From JAFGED01 sp964551295 (GTDB lineage: Bacteria > Chloroflexota > Anaerolineae > B4-G1): 64,000 nt of DNA. The stretch lies in NCBI GenBank assembly GCA_964551295.1, contig CAZKDJ010000003.1, positions 1-64,000 of the forward strand, read 5' to 3'. Of this stretch, positions 52,801 to 61,463 are shown one piece after another; the first letter of the stretch is position 1, and each line of letters opens with the position of its first letter. The position numbers were made by a program, and so were the translations under genes. Below the pieces are notes generated by a model. The model saw nothing but the letters and a program-made list of their open reading frames with translations. It was not told where the DNA came from and did not search any database.

Positions 52801-53547
52801 GTGTGGGCCAAGATCGCTGCGGCTTCTGGTGATATGCAGGCGTATGAGGAGCGACTTGAGCAGGCAGAGCACCATTACGACATCGCCACTTCACTCAGCC
52901 CCCATAATGCATTCCTGCGAAACGAGTGGGTCAAGTTCTATCTGGAAGAGGGCAATTTTGAGCGCGCGCGCGAGGTGATCTCCGATTCGCTGGAGATCGA
53001 CGCCGAGTACGATGAGACGTGGCTCCTGCTCGGCGAGCTTCACAGGCTACAGGGGAACCTGGCTGAGGCCGCCGAGGCTTACGAGCGGGCAGTCGAGATC
53101 AGACCTCGCCAGGTGAACATCTGGCAGCTTTTGAACGAAATCTACCTCCGGCTTGAGCGTCCCGCCGACGCCGCCAGGACCTGGGTTGGTCTGGGCGATA
53201 TGTATGTAAATCAAGATGATTTCACCGATGCCATCGAGGCGTACAACCAGGCCCGGGCGCTCGATTCTGACCTGCCCGAGGCGTGGGCCGGCCTTGGAGA
53301 TGCTTACGCGGGTATGAACTTGCTCCCCGAGGCAGTCGAGGCCTACGAGCAGGCTTTGGCCCTTGAGGCCACCGATGCGTGGGCGGTTCACCGCGCGCTG
53401 GCCGATACCTACAATCGGATGGGGCAGAGCGGTCCTGCGGTCTCTCATGCCCGGGAGGCGCTGGAATTGGCACCCGAGGAGGAGCAAGCCGACCTGCAGG
53501 CGTGGTTGGCCGAGCTGCAAGCGTCGGCGGAGGGAGTGCTCCCATGA
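49876..53547 (+). CDS. O-antigen ligase-like (Wzy_C) membrane protein fused to TPR repeats
   Basis: 1223 residues. About 12 to 14 transmembrane helices fill residues 15-885. The Wzy_C/O-antigen ligase signature is present: SQSRGPLMGLVAGV near residue 240 and the periplasmic loop RSHNETLDMLVITGLLGLVAYL near residue 485. A cytoplasmic-looking basic insert KRSKRRKKRRKRRVARR lies near residue 650. From about 895 a string of TPR units follows (LYERAIELAPNEDFYYFEMG; AAEAYERAVEIRPRQVNIWQLL; AVEAYEQALALEATDAWAVHRALADTY). It would polymerise or ligate lipid-linked glycans outside the cell membrane. The TPR end probably docks other proteins. The gene ends in an ATGA overlap with the next. Confidence 0.87.
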   Translation: MNSTKLGAFCDKVLEICWLLAVIVTPLFFNVNSNNVFERDKWTTLRTIALVMVAAWLVRIVEECVSNGKPGLRITWRTPLVLPILVTIAIYLVSTVFSITPYVSVFGGYQRLRGTFSTLSCVVIALIVLDRLQTREQVDRFITVMILNSLPIALYGFIQHNGLDPLPWGGDVTGRIASNMGNPIFVAAYMIMAAIPTLARLVEGFQAILTHEDTGAADVLRAAAYIFLFLVQVISILYSQSRGPLMGLVAGVGVWVFLGLLSLQRSAQRERPFRPVELWGDLGSGLSFGLASVVAAGVGFGLFYYIGKGIDALWLGRFAELSGWAGVVGGGLAFLAVWMGFIINRRGWRWLWAGVLLLAVLFVVFFLLINLVDPIHDWSKQLPWLGRLGDVLHNSGGTTGKVRAYIWEGALEMVLPHEPIEFPPTEENPAWRPDPVGGISVIGPYLRALVGHGPESMYVAYNPFYPPRLGHVESRTATPDRSHNETLDMLVITGLLGLVAYLWVFGAIFYFGLRWMGFVPDDWRRILFFALLLGMAVVAVIVSGVILGPHFFGLAIPVGMIGGVFIYLIVYGFSLYWEPEATPSLHPHFGLLSGIVAAVVAHFIEVNFGIAIASTRTILWTLTGMLVVIGMNQIRDRAMESQGAENNGEKRSKRRKKRRKRRVARRSLPDWVGPTLAVGAIGGFILGTLAFDFVSTNPNPEPYNINVWAIVWRALTLRPYHDQAVSYGVFMIFAFTWVMSAVVFIAQMAKRGAFRKREWDWAWAAGVYLVVSLVIGIGFALVMANRHVLLIYYQSQLHARAQDQTMPLTQEEYLAGVAGFADRIAGHMTTYYGFIVFVLIAGGVSLYLGMRRHPQQTAHVWGVVTLCVLVLLVGYIAVATNLRPIQADMIYKVALSYERESLPETLKLYERAIELAPNEDFYYFEMGRVYLMNSLSQEMGADPAKALEAIDAFNNAQRIAPLNTDHAKGLAKSYHVWAKIAAASGDMQAYEERLEQAEHHYDIATSLSPHNAFLRNEWVKFYLEEGNFERAREVISDSLEIDAEYDETWLLLGELHRLQGNLAEAAEAYERAVEIRPRQVNIWQLLNEIYLRLERPADAARTWVGLGDMYVNQDDFTDAIEAYNQARALDSDLPEAWAGLGDAYAGMNLLPEAVEAYEQALALEATDAWAVHRALADTYNRMGQSGPAVSHAREALELAPEEEQADLQAWLAELQASAEGVLP

Positions 53548-54596
53548 CCGTCTACCTGCTCGTTTTCGCCGGGGCGCTGGTGCTGGCCGTCGCCGCCACG
53601 CCCGCTGCGCGCTGGTTGGCGCCAAGGGCGGGTTTCATCGACCATCCCGACGCCCGTCGCGTCCACAAGCACCCCGTCCCCCGCATGGGCGGGGCTGCTA
53701 TTTATTTGGCCGTCATCGTCGCCGCTGTGGTCCTGGGCGAATGGCGAAACTTTAACGAGTTTGGCGCCATCCTCATCGGCGCGACCGCGATGTCGTTCAT
53801 GGGCCTGGTCGACGACCGCTGGGGCTTGCGGTGGATGATCAAACTGCTGGCCCAAGTTCTGGCTGCGCTGTTGCTTTACGCTAACGATATCTATGTAGGC
53901 GTGTTCAATCATCCGGTGCTGAATCTGGCGGTGACGGTGGGGTGGGTGTTCTACGTCACCAATGCGATCAACTATCTCGACAACATGGATGGGCTGTCCA
54001 GCGGGATCGCCGCGATTGCGGCGGCTTTTTTTGCCCTGATGTGCTCCTTCAGCGGGCAGTACCTGGTTGGTGCGCTTTCCATCGCCGTGTTGGCGGCCTG
54101 CTTGGGATTCCTGTTCTACAATCTCAACCCGGCCAGCATCTTTATGGGGGACTCGGGCTCGCAGTTCCTGGGCTTTACGCTGGCTGCCATCGGCATCAAG
54201 CTACGCTTTTCGGATAATTCAGACTTTGTTACCTGGATGGTGCCGGTGCTGGTGTTGGGATTGCCGATCTTTGACGTGACGCTGGTTACTCTTTCGCGCC
54301 TGAGACGGCGAATCAGCCCGGCCACCGCCGGACTCGATCACACGTCCCATCGCCTGGCCGCGGCAGGAATGACCCACCGCGAGGCGGTTTTGACGCTGTA
54401 CGTCACCGCGTTTATCTTGGGTTTGCTGGCTACCTTTATCACTCAGGCTTCTGTCACCGAGGGCTACGTCGCGGGGGGGCTCGTCGTCTTGGCCGGGGTG
54501 TACGCTTTCTGGCGACTGGAACGCCCGCCGTTTTTCAAGGCTCAAAGTCCAAAACCCAAACCTCAGGCTTTGCAGCCAAACCAGCCCGCCAACTAA
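53544..54596 (+). CDS. WecA/TagO-type polyprenyl-phosphate sugar-phosphate transferase
   Basis: 350 residues; the ATG overlaps the previous stop (ATGA), with GGAGGGA upstream. About ten transmembrane helices. MraY/WecA motifs: DHPDARRVHKHPVPRMGG, GLVDDRWGLRWMIK, NAINYLDNMDGLSSG, NPASIFMGDSGSQFLGF, and DHTSHRLAAAGMTHREAV. It starts glycan synthesis by moving a sugar-1-phosphate from a UDP sugar to undecaprenyl phosphate. WecA-type rather than MraY is inferred from the glycan-cluster context. The C-terminal 18 residues (KAQSPKPKPQALQPNQPAN) come from repetitive DNA. Confidence 0.92.
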   Translation: MTVYLLVFAGALVLAVAATPAARWLAPRAGFIDHPDARRVHKHPVPRMGGAAIYLAVIVAAVVLGEWRNFNEFGAILIGATAMSFMGLVDDRWGLRWMIKLLAQVLAALLLYANDIYVGVFNHPVLNLAVTVGWVFYVTNAINYLDNMDGLSSGIAAIAAAFFALMCSFSGQYLVGALSIAVLAACLGFLFYNLNPASIFMGDSGSQFLGFTLAAIGIKLRFSDNSDFVTWMVPVLVLGLPIFDVTLVTLSRLRRRISPATAGLDHTSHRLAAAGMTHREAVLTLYVTAFILGLLATFITQASVTEGYVAGGLVVLAGVYAFWRLERPPFFKAQSPKPKPQALQPNQPAN

Positions 54597-54616
54597 CCAA
54601 CCAACAAACCAAACCT
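54537..54616 (+). repeat. Low-complexity repeat across the WecA-like stop
   Basis: CAAAGTCCAAAACCCAAACC is followed by AACCAACCAACAAACCAAACC-type words that carry on past the stop at 54596. It encodes the disordered tail of the upstream protein. Confidence 0.6.
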
Positions 54617-54627
54617 AAGGAGTCCTC

Positions 54628-55971
54628 ATGGCCACTTTGCAAGACAAGATCACGGATCTCTCCGCCCATGTCGCCGTCGTCGGCCTGGGCTACGTCGGCC
54701 TGCCCCTGGCGACGGGATTTGCCAAGGCCGGCTTTCGCACCACGGGCATTGACGTGAGTGAGGAAAAGGTGGATGCCATCAACGCCGGCCGGAGCTACAT
54801 CCCCGACGTTCTCGACGAGGATATCGCCCCCCACGTTCGGGCAGACCGGCTGGCGGCCACGTTGGACTATGACGCGGTGAACGAGATGGACGCGGTGTTC
54901 ATCTGCGTCCCCACGCCCTACGATGCCCAGCGCGCGCCCGACCTCTCCTTCATCGAGGCGGCCAGCGAGTCGATTCGACCGCGCCTGCACGCGGGCCAAT
55001 TGATCGTGCTGCAGAGCACGACCTATCCCGGCACCACGGAGGAGGTCGTCCGGCCAATCCTGGAGGAGAGCGGACTCGAGGCGGGTGTGGATTTCCACCT
55101 GGCGTTCTCCCCGGAGCGTATCGATCCCGGCAACACGCAGTGGTCGGCCTACAACACGCCCAAGGTCGTGGGCGGTCTGACGCCGGCGTGTACCCAGTTG
55201 GCCACAGAGTTGCTGTGCCAGATGGGCGCTTCGGTGCACCCGGTCTCTTCCACCCGCGCTGCCGAGCTGACCAAGCTGCTGGAGAACACCTTCCGCGCCG
55301 TCAACATCGCCCTGGTCAACGAGCTGGCCCTGCTCTCGGAGCGCATGGGGATTGACTTTTGGGAGGTGGTCGAGGCGGCCAAGACCAAGCCGTTTGGGTT
55401 TATGCCGTTCTATCCGGGGCCCGGGGTGGGCGGGCATTGCATCCCCATTGACCCCTATTACCTATCGTGGAAGGCACGCGAGTATGACTACTATACCGAG
55501 TTCATTGAGCTGGCCGGCGAGGTCAACCAGGCGATGACGTATCACGTCGTGGATCTGGCCAGCCACGCGCTTTCTCAGCAGGGCAAGCCGCTAAACGGGG
55601 CGCGCGTGCTGGTGCTGGGAGTGGCTTTCAAGCGTGACATCGACGACGCGCGCAATTCCCCCGCCGAGCGCGTGATCGAGCTGCTGCTGAGCCGGGGCGC
55701 GCAGGTTGCCTATCACGACCCCTACGTGCCGCGCTTCCGGGTCGGGGGGGACGTGTTTCATCGCGAAAAAGTCAACCTCGAGTCGGTAGAGCTGACCGAA
55801 GAAGCGCTCGCCGCCGCCGATTGCGTCATCATCGTCACCGACCACCGCAGCGTGGACTATGAACGCGTGGTGAAACACGCCCGGTTGATCGTGGACACGC
55901 GCAACACCACCGCCGGTGTGACCGGCTACGAGGAAAAGATCGTGCGCCTGGGCGCGCCGCTCTCCAGCTAG
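54628..55971 (+). CDS. UDP-N-acetyl-sugar/UDP-glucose dehydrogenase family (WbpA/WecC-like)
   Basis: 447 residues. The N-terminal NAD domain begins HVAVVGLGYVGLPLATGFAKAG. The active-site Cys is about residue 271 in GPGVGGHCIPIDPYYLSWKA, the form typical of UDP-GlcNAc/ManNAc 6-dehydrogenases, which oxidise a UDP sugar to its uronic acid using two NAD. The C-terminal domain has GVAFKRDIDDARNSPAERVIELL. A GGAG ribosome site precedes the ATG. With the epimerase and ligase it makes a uronic-acid building block for the surface polymer. The next gene follows after one base. Confidence 0.92.
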   Translation: MATLQDKITDLSAHVAVVGLGYVGLPLATGFAKAGFRTTGIDVSEEKVDAINAGRSYIPDVLDEDIAPHVRADRLAATLDYDAVNEMDAVFICVPTPYDAQRAPDLSFIEAASESIRPRLHAGQLIVLQSTTYPGTTEEVVRPILEESGLEAGVDFHLAFSPERIDPGNTQWSAYNTPKVVGGLTPACTQLATELLCQMGASVHPVSSTRAAELTKLLENTFRAVNIALVNELALLSERMGIDFWEVVEAAKTKPFGFMPFYPGPGVGGHCIPIDPYYLSWKAREYDYYTEFIELAGEVNQAMTYHVVDLASHALSQQGKPLNGARVLVLGVAFKRDIDDARNSPAERVIELLLSRGAQVAYHDPYVPRFRVGGDVFHREKVNLESVELTEEALAAADCVIIVTDHRSVDYERVVKHARLIVDTRNTTAGVTGYEEKIVRLGAPLSS

Positions 55972-55972
55972 G

Positions 55973-56578
55973 ATGCCAGAGGAATCTTTGACTGACGGCC
56001 AAGCGGCCGCTACCGAGGTACCCCCGCCGCCGCCGACCCGGCGACTAAGGGTCGTCCAGACCTTGACCGTCGTCACAGCCGTCGTCGCGCTGGCCGCTGC
56101 CTACTATTTCAAGGATCACATCCAGGAGCTAAAGCCGTACGGTTACGCCGCCGTCTTTCTGGCGGGGTTGATCAGCAATGCCACCGTGATCCTGCCGGTA
56201 CCCGGGTTAGCCATCACCGCGGTGATGGCCGGCATCCTCAATCCGTGGATCGTGGGCCTGGTCGGCGGCGCGGCGCAGGCCCTGGGTGAGTTGACCGGTT
56301 ACATGGCCGGATACAGCAGCCAGACCTGGGTGGATGAAAATCTCACCTACGATCGCTTGGCCAGGTGGATGCAGCGGCGTGGCCTGCTGACGATCGCCGT
56401 GTTGGCCGCCATACCCAACCCTGCCTTCGACGTGGCCGGCATCGCCGCCGGCGCGTTGCGCTTGCCGGTATGGAAATTTCTGGCCGGCTGTGCCATCGGT
56501 GGGGTGATCAAGAACACCGTCTTTGCCCTGGCCGGCTACTATGGGATCGGGGCGCTGTCCAATCTGTTCGGCGGTTGA
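55973..56578 (+). CDS. VTT-domain (SNARE-associated/DedA-like) membrane protein
   Basis: 201 residues. A Pro-rich cytoplasmic start is followed by about five helices. The VTT hallmarks are seen: NATVILPVPGLAITAVMAGILNPWIVGLVGGAAQALGELTGYMAG and AAIPNPAFDVAGIAAGALRLPVWKFLAGCAIGGVIKN. Related proteins move lipid carriers such as undecaprenyl phosphate or phospholipids across the membrane, which fits the glycan cluster, though this member is untested. The ATG lies one base after the dehydrogenase stop. Confidence 0.87.
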   Translation: MPEESLTDGQAAATEVPPPPPTRRLRVVQTLTVVTAVVALAAAYYFKDHIQELKPYGYAAVFLAGLISNATVILPVPGLAITAVMAGILNPWIVGLVGGAAQALGELTGYMAGYSSQTWVDENLTYDRLARWMQRRGLLTIAVLAAIPNPAFDVAGIAAGALRLPVWKFLAGCAIGGVIKNTVFALAGYYGIGALSNLFGG

Positions 56579-56604
56579 TGCGACTTCTTTGGGCCGACGA
56601 AACA

Positions 56605-56638
56605 CGAACGCCACCGATCGCACGATCGGTGGCGTTCG
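56605..56638. terminator. Bidirectional terminator between convergent genes
   Basis: A perfect 16-bp stem CGAACGCCACCGATCG with its complement and a two-base loop. Weak T-rich flanks are on both sides (CTTGTTGT on plus, TGTTTCG on minus). Confidence 0.75.
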
Positions 56639-56660
56639 CTTGTTGTACTGAGGGGGCAGC

Positions 56661-59600
56661 CTAGTTGTTGCGCATAATCAGTGGCATGTAGGTATGGTAC
56701 ACTGGCAGCCAGAAGCGTGCCAAGACAGGATCGTGGTCGCTGGCACGCCTGGACGAGTTGGTAATGTCGGTCACGAACTCGGCGTTGACGTGGACCACGT
56801 CAAACTCTGGTCTGGCAGCGCCGACCAGGCCGTCGCTGACCAGGATCTGATCCAGCACCTGCGAGTTGCCCTCAAAGACGTATGTGTAGCGTTCGGTGAT
56901 GGGCACCGAGTACATCAAGTTCGTCAGTGCGTCGGCCGCCAGCACATCGGACACCGCCTCCGAAAAGTGAAAGTCGTTCAGGTCGCCCAAGACGATCACG
57001 CTGGCATTTGGGTCCAGCGCCAGCATGCTGTCCACAAAGTCGTTCGTCATCTGCGCGATCCCGATGCGCTCGGCCTCGGAGGCAAAGACCGGAGGCTGCA
57101 CGCTGCCAAAGAGCGGGGCGTCGCCGCTCTTGGAGTTAAAGTGGTTGACGATGACGAACACCTTTTGATCGTTGAAGATGAACTCGGCAGCCAGTGACTT
57201 GCGGCTCTCGGCGACGGCCGGGTTGTTAGGATCGACGCGACCTGGGCTATAGGTTAGCTCAAGCCCGGTCGCTCCGATGACTGGCGTGGTCGCCATGGTG
57301 GCCGTCGCCACGCCGCGTTGAACCAGCGTCACCCGGTCGGGATTGTAGAGAAAGCCCACCCGGATGTTTGCTCCCGGCGCGCCACCATCATGGTTGTCCT
57401 CTGGTGCGATGTCTGCGTAGGCGTAGATCGGGCCGCCTGCGTTCTGGACCGCCGTGATCAGCGTGCTGTAGGTCAAGCTGGCGTCGACCGTTCCGTCGTC
57501 ATCTTCTCCGTTGTTGTCCTGGATTTCCTGCAGCCCCAGGATGTCCGGTGCTCCCAGGTTGTTGACGATCTGATCGGCCAGTCTTTCGAACTTGTACTGC
57601 GTGTCACCTGGATCGAGGTTGTAGACGTTGAAGGAGGCGACGGTGAGATAGTTCTCCGTGGCGGATAGGGTCGTGGTTTCAGGGGCCAGCCCGCCGGACG
57701 TTGCGCTCAGGGGGTTGGCATTCACCAGGTAAAAGTTGCCGTACGTTTGCACGTCGTCATAGTCTATGGTGCCGGTGATAGGGCCTGTAAGGTGATCTCC
57801 CACGTCTACGTCAGGTGGGCCGGAGACGCTGGGGTTGGCTACGAGCAGCCGCTCGGGGTTAAAGTCACCTTCACGGATGACGACCCCGGCCATAACGCCG
57901 TTCCGCCCTGCCATGAACGTCACGTGGGCACCACCATCGCCCACGACGGGAATGGCATCATCCTCGGTGGCGCCGACGGCGACGGCGTCGTTGACCCGCA
58001 CCAGCATACCCTCCAGGCTCTCGTAAAAGTCGATACCGTCGGTCTGTGGATCGAAAGTGCCCGCGGTCTCAACGCTGCCGCCGCCGGCGTCGTCATCGAT
58101 TACCTCCGTGGGCGGCATACGCCCGCCAACGCCGATGATGATCGGAGTAGGCAGCGCGTTGCCGGTGGACGATATGACTGGCGATCCCTGCAGTTCGATG
58201 CGGGTCGTGGAGAGACCCGCACTGCCGGCATTGTAGAACTCGCTCACCGTGCCCTCGACCAGTACATCGTCGCCCACCGACACGCCGGTCGAGCTGCCAA
58301 AGACCAGGATGCCCTCGGAAGTGGCCAGGTCACCGTCTTCGTCGGGGTCCTGGATGTAGAAGCCGTTTCCGACGATGAGCGTGATGACGCCGCGCACGTC
58401 CTGCACCAGTTGACCGTTCAGCGGCGAGAGGTGCCTGGCCCCCTGGATGTCGCGGATGCGCAGCGGCCCACTGCTGACGACGGTGCCGACGTACGCCCCG
58501 GCGGTGGGGGTGACAAAGTTGGATGCGACCACCGCGTAATCGTCGTTGAGGATCAACGCTGGGCTAGTGGTGGCCGTGACCGCGAACCTGACGGACACGC
58601 TGCTCGCGTCGGTCACGGACGGCACCGTCCAATTGACCACGCCGCCGTCCTCCGCGCCGCCGCCCAAGGCGTAAGCGAAGGTCGCGTTGGTCGGGACGGT
58701 GTCGGTGACGGTGAGGTTGTTCAGCGTAAAGCCAAGATCGTTCTGGATGGTCAGCGTATAGGTAAAGCGCTCGCCAGGGGCGACGAGGGAGGGGGCACTC
58801 TTGCCAAGTTCAGGGCTGGTCGCCTTGAGGCGGATGTCTGCGTCGTCACGGGGTTCTAGTTTGTATTCGCTGAATGTGTAGTAGGCGATCCCCCGCATGT
58901 AAAAATAGAAATCGCCGTTGGATGGCTCGTAAGTCATGTCGCCATCCACCATACCTCCGTCATCTGCATGCGCGGGACCACTGCCGTCATCGAACGCCCA
59001 TTCGCCGTATCCCAAATCGTCGTCGGTCACGGTAGCATCCTGGAACTCGACGAGTACGCCTTCCCATTGTTCCGACGTCGCCGGACTGCTGCTGGCAAAG
59101 CTAGTGGTCGAGATAACATCCGGCCCTGGCACCGGATTGCCCGTGCTCAAGACCTCCAAGGTGGCGGTCGCGATGCTGATATCGAACTCGGTCAGACCCC
59201 AGTATTCGGTCACCTCTCCCAACAAGCGCACTTGGGTTCCTCGCGGGAGTGAGATGCTGGGGAAGGCCGACCCTTTCCATACCGGCAGACCGCTCCAGGG
59301 ACCGCCTGCGGGGTCTTGGATGACAAAAAGGTTGAGTTGGTCGACGTCGCCCGGCTCGGCAGTCACGGTGCCTGTCACCCACACGATTTGATCCTCTAGC
59401 GGAGAGGCGTCATCGGTCGCAGGATCAGACACCTCTTGGATATCCCTGATCGTCACCAGGGGATAGGCCGTGGTCGTCCATTGATCGGTATTGTTGGTAA
59501 GGATGTCGCCTGCCGTTTCGGTATGGACCTGAACCTCATTCTCTAACACAGTGGCGCCGGTCACGCCAGCGTCCACCGTCGCCGTCAGGTGGAACGTCTG

Positions 59601-61076
59601 GGTGGTCTGAGAAACCACCTCGGCCACGGTCCAGGTAAGGACGCCACTGGCACCGGGCGTGCAGCTAGTGCACGTCCACCCACTGTCGTCGGAGACGTAG
59701 GTGGTGCTTAGGGGCAGTGTATCGGTGAGGACGATGCTAAGCGCCGAGGTGATGCCCGCGTTCTGCACTGTGATGGTATAGGCCAGGCTCCCGCCAGCGG
59801 CTGCATAAGTCGGCCCCTCTTTTTGTACACTCAAATCGGGGGAGTTGACGGTGGAGACCCAGGCAGATTTGTTGTCGCTCGTGGTGGAATCTCCGCTGGT
59901 CGTGGTGATACTGGCGGTGTTGGTGAGGATGGCTCCGGAAGAGACGCTTCCCGTGAGCCAGCCGTTGACGCTGAATGACAGCGTCTCGGTCGCGCTGATG
60001 ATTCCCACGTGCCACGTCAGTGTGCCCGTCGCGCCCACGGCACACGCCGGGCAGGACAGGCCACTGTCATCGCTCAGGTAGCTCACCCCTGTTGGGAGCG
60101 TGTCGCTGACGACCACGCCCGAGGCATCGGCTGTACCGGCGTTGGCGCAACTCAGCTCATAGGTCATGGAACTGCCCGGTAGGGCCAGGGTGGGGCCGGA
60201 CTTTGAGATGGACAAGTCGACACATGAGCCGGTCTCGTTGGGGCTTGGCGCGGCCACACACCAGGTTGTGCTCAGGTCCTCGGATGTTTCGTCGTTGCCG
60301 CCGGCGCCATTGCCGCCGGTCTTGGTTTCGCTGCCCTCTGTCGAATCATTCCGTCGCCACGAGGAGCCAATCGTATGAGAACCCGACGCTATGACGTCCT
60401 GGGAACTGATCGTTGTATCAGCCAGGTAGGTGCTGGTGACCACGTCGGCGTCCGGGCCGTCGATCGAGATGCCGGTTTTATCTACCGCTTCGGCCTTGTC
60501 TCCCCACACGACGTAATCGAGATCGGTCACCAGGTCGGTCGTGCCGTCCCAATAGTACAGGATGACTACTTCTCCACTGTTAGACAATCCACTTCCAGTG
60601 TGGATCGAGCTTGTAAAGACCTCGCGCATATCGGGAATCGTGTCAGGAGCAACCTCCTCGTACAGTTCATAGGTGGGCGTGATACCATAGGTGGCGAAAA
60701 AGTTATTCGATCCGTTCAAGGCGATGGTTTGATGTTCTTTTGGAGCAATAGTCGCGCCGTCGGGAAAGCGGGCGTGAAAGTCGCTGAAGGTGCTTCCTCC
60801 AGCGTCTCCCCCATTGACGATGTTATAGTAGAAGGCACCGCTAGCAGTGGCGTCGGTGAGGTAGACGTCGCTCAAATCGACCGCCGTGTCTCCAGGGTTG
60901 TAAATCTCGATAAACTCCCCCTCTGTAGGCGTGACAACGATCTCGGTCAAGAGCAACTCCGGGGCTGCTGGGTCTGGGTCGGCATAAACTGGCAAGCCCT
61001 CTAGACCCACAATTAGTGCGATTGCGGCCAGGGTGCTGGCAAGCAGGGTGGTAATCAACTTGCATTCTTTAGTCAT
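56661..61076 (-). CDS. Giant secreted lamin-tail/DUF11/nuclease protein
   Basis: 1471 residues from ATG 61076 with AAAGGAG 8 bases upstream. A signal peptide (about residues 1-32) precedes a lamin-tail domain (LLLTEIVVTPTEGEFIEIYNPGDTAVDLSDVYLTD). Two DUF11 repeats follow (DLSISKSGPTLALPGSSMTYEL; DLSVQKEGPTYAAAGGSLAYTI), then OB-fold-like stretches (DQIVWVTGTVT; GQLVQDVRGVIT) with a third DUF11 between. An endonuclease/exonuclease/phosphatase domain occupies about 1140-1455: LTVASFNVYNL, LGLQEIQDN, VIVLGDLNDFHF, SDHDPVLARF. These motifs are intact, so it probably cleaves extracellular DNA or phosphodiesters. It ends YHTYMPLIMRNN, a tail I recall from many secreted proteins of this phylum. Confidence 0.9.
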   Translation of the reverse strand: MTKECKLITTLLASTLAAIALIVGLEGLPVYADPDPAAPELLLTEIVVTPTEGEFIEIYNPGDTAVDLSDVYLTDATASGAFYYNIVNGGDAGGSTFSDFHARFPDGATIAPKEHQTIALNGSNNFFATYGITPTYELYEEVAPDTIPDMREVFTSSIHTGSGLSNSGEVVILYYWDGTTDLVTDLDYVVWGDKAEAVDKTGISIDGPDADVVTSTYLADTTISSQDVIASGSHTIGSSWRRNDSTEGSETKTGGNGAGGNDETSEDLSTTWCVAAPSPNETGSCVDLSISKSGPTLALPGSSMTYELSCANAGTADASGVVVSDTLPTGVSYLSDDSGLSCPACAVGATGTLTWHVGIISATETLSFSVNGWLTGSVSSGAILTNTASITTTSGDSTTSDNKSAWVSTVNSPDLSVQKEGPTYAAAGGSLAYTITVQNAGITSALSIVLTDTLPLSTTYVSDDSGWTCTSCTPGASGVLTWTVAEVVSQTTQTFHLTATVDAGVTGATVLENEVQVHTETAGDILTNNTDQWTTTAYPLVTIRDIQEVSDPATDDASPLEDQIVWVTGTVTAEPGDVDQLNLFVIQDPAGGPWSGLPVWKGSAFPSISLPRGTQVRLLGEVTEYWGLTEFDISIATATLEVLSTGNPVPGPDVISTTSFASSSPATSEQWEGVLVEFQDATVTDDDLGYGEWAFDDGSGPAHADDGGMVDGDMTYEPSNGDFYFYMRGIAYYTFSEYKLEPRDDADIRLKATSPELGKSAPSLVAPGERFTYTLTIQNDLGFTLNNLTVTDTVPTNATFAYALGGGAEDGGVVNWTVPSVTDASSVSVRFAVTATTSPALILNDDYAVVASNFVTPTAGAYVGTVVSSGPLRIRDIQGARHLSPLNGQLVQDVRGVITLIVGNGFYIQDPDEDGDLATSEGILVFGSSTGVSVGDDVLVEGTVSEFYNAGSAGLSTTRIELQGSPVISSTGNALPTPIIIGVGGRMPPTEVIDDDAGGGSVETAGTFDPQTDGIDFYESLEGMLVRVNDAVAVGATEDDAIPVVGDGGAHVTFMAGRNGVMAGVVIREGDFNPERLLVANPSVSGPPDVDVGDHLTGPITGTIDYDDVQTYGNFYLVNANPLSATSGGLAPETTTLSATENYLTVASFNVYNLDPGDTQYKFERLADQIVNNLGAPDILGLQEIQDNNGEDDDGTVDASLTYSTLITAVQNAGGPIYAYADIAPEDNHDGGAPGANIRVGFLYNPDRVTLVQRGVATATMATTPVIGATGLELTYSPGRVDPNNPAVAESRKSLAAEFIFNDQKVFVIVNHFNSKSGDAPLFGSVQPPVFASEAERIGIAQMTNDFVDSMLALDPNASVIVLGDLNDFHFSEAVSDVLAADALTNLMYSVPITERYTYVFEGNSQVLDQILVSDGLVGAARPEFDVVHVNAEFVTDITNSSRRASDHDPVLARFWLPVYHTYMPLIMRNN

Positions 61077-61364
61077 TTCGTGTACTCCTTTCATTTGCTT
61101 GGTTGTGGTTCCCGGTACCGTTCAAACGGCTATGGGATGTGTAGCTCACTGGACTGAGTAGGCGCGAGCTTTGTTGCAGCGCTTCAGAGGCATCACCTCC
61201 CTTTACACTGTCACATGGCAGAGTTCACGAGTCAAAATTGCCTTTGAGAGATGTTCTCAACATGTCTCTACGAACAGTGATGTGACCTATGAGGTATGAT
61301 TGGACTTTTGAGGACTGGGATATGATAGCACAGGTTCGAGAAATCGAAAAATCGGCGACGATGA

Positions 61365-61393
61365 TTGACGCCTCTGGGGGCACATGGTATAAT
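61365..61393 (+). promoter_or_regulatory. Promoter of the valS T-box transcript
   Basis: TTGACG, a 17-nt spacer and a perfect TATAAT. The leader to the start codon is about 385 bases. From 61077 to 61364 I see no gene; a weak inverted repeat GAGATGTT/AACATGTCTC at 61248-61268 is the only structure. Confidence 0.75.
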
Positions 61394-61463
61394 CTAAACA
61401 CCGACCGAATATGCAAAGACGGCGAGCAGGAGGAGTAGGCGGGATCGGTCCTGGCGAATCGCG

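Noticed and set aside
61248..61268. LexA-like inverted repeat GAGATGTT/AACATGTCTC
   Set aside because: It lacks the AGAACA/TGTTCT arms, has an unequal arm length, and is not inside a promoter spacer.
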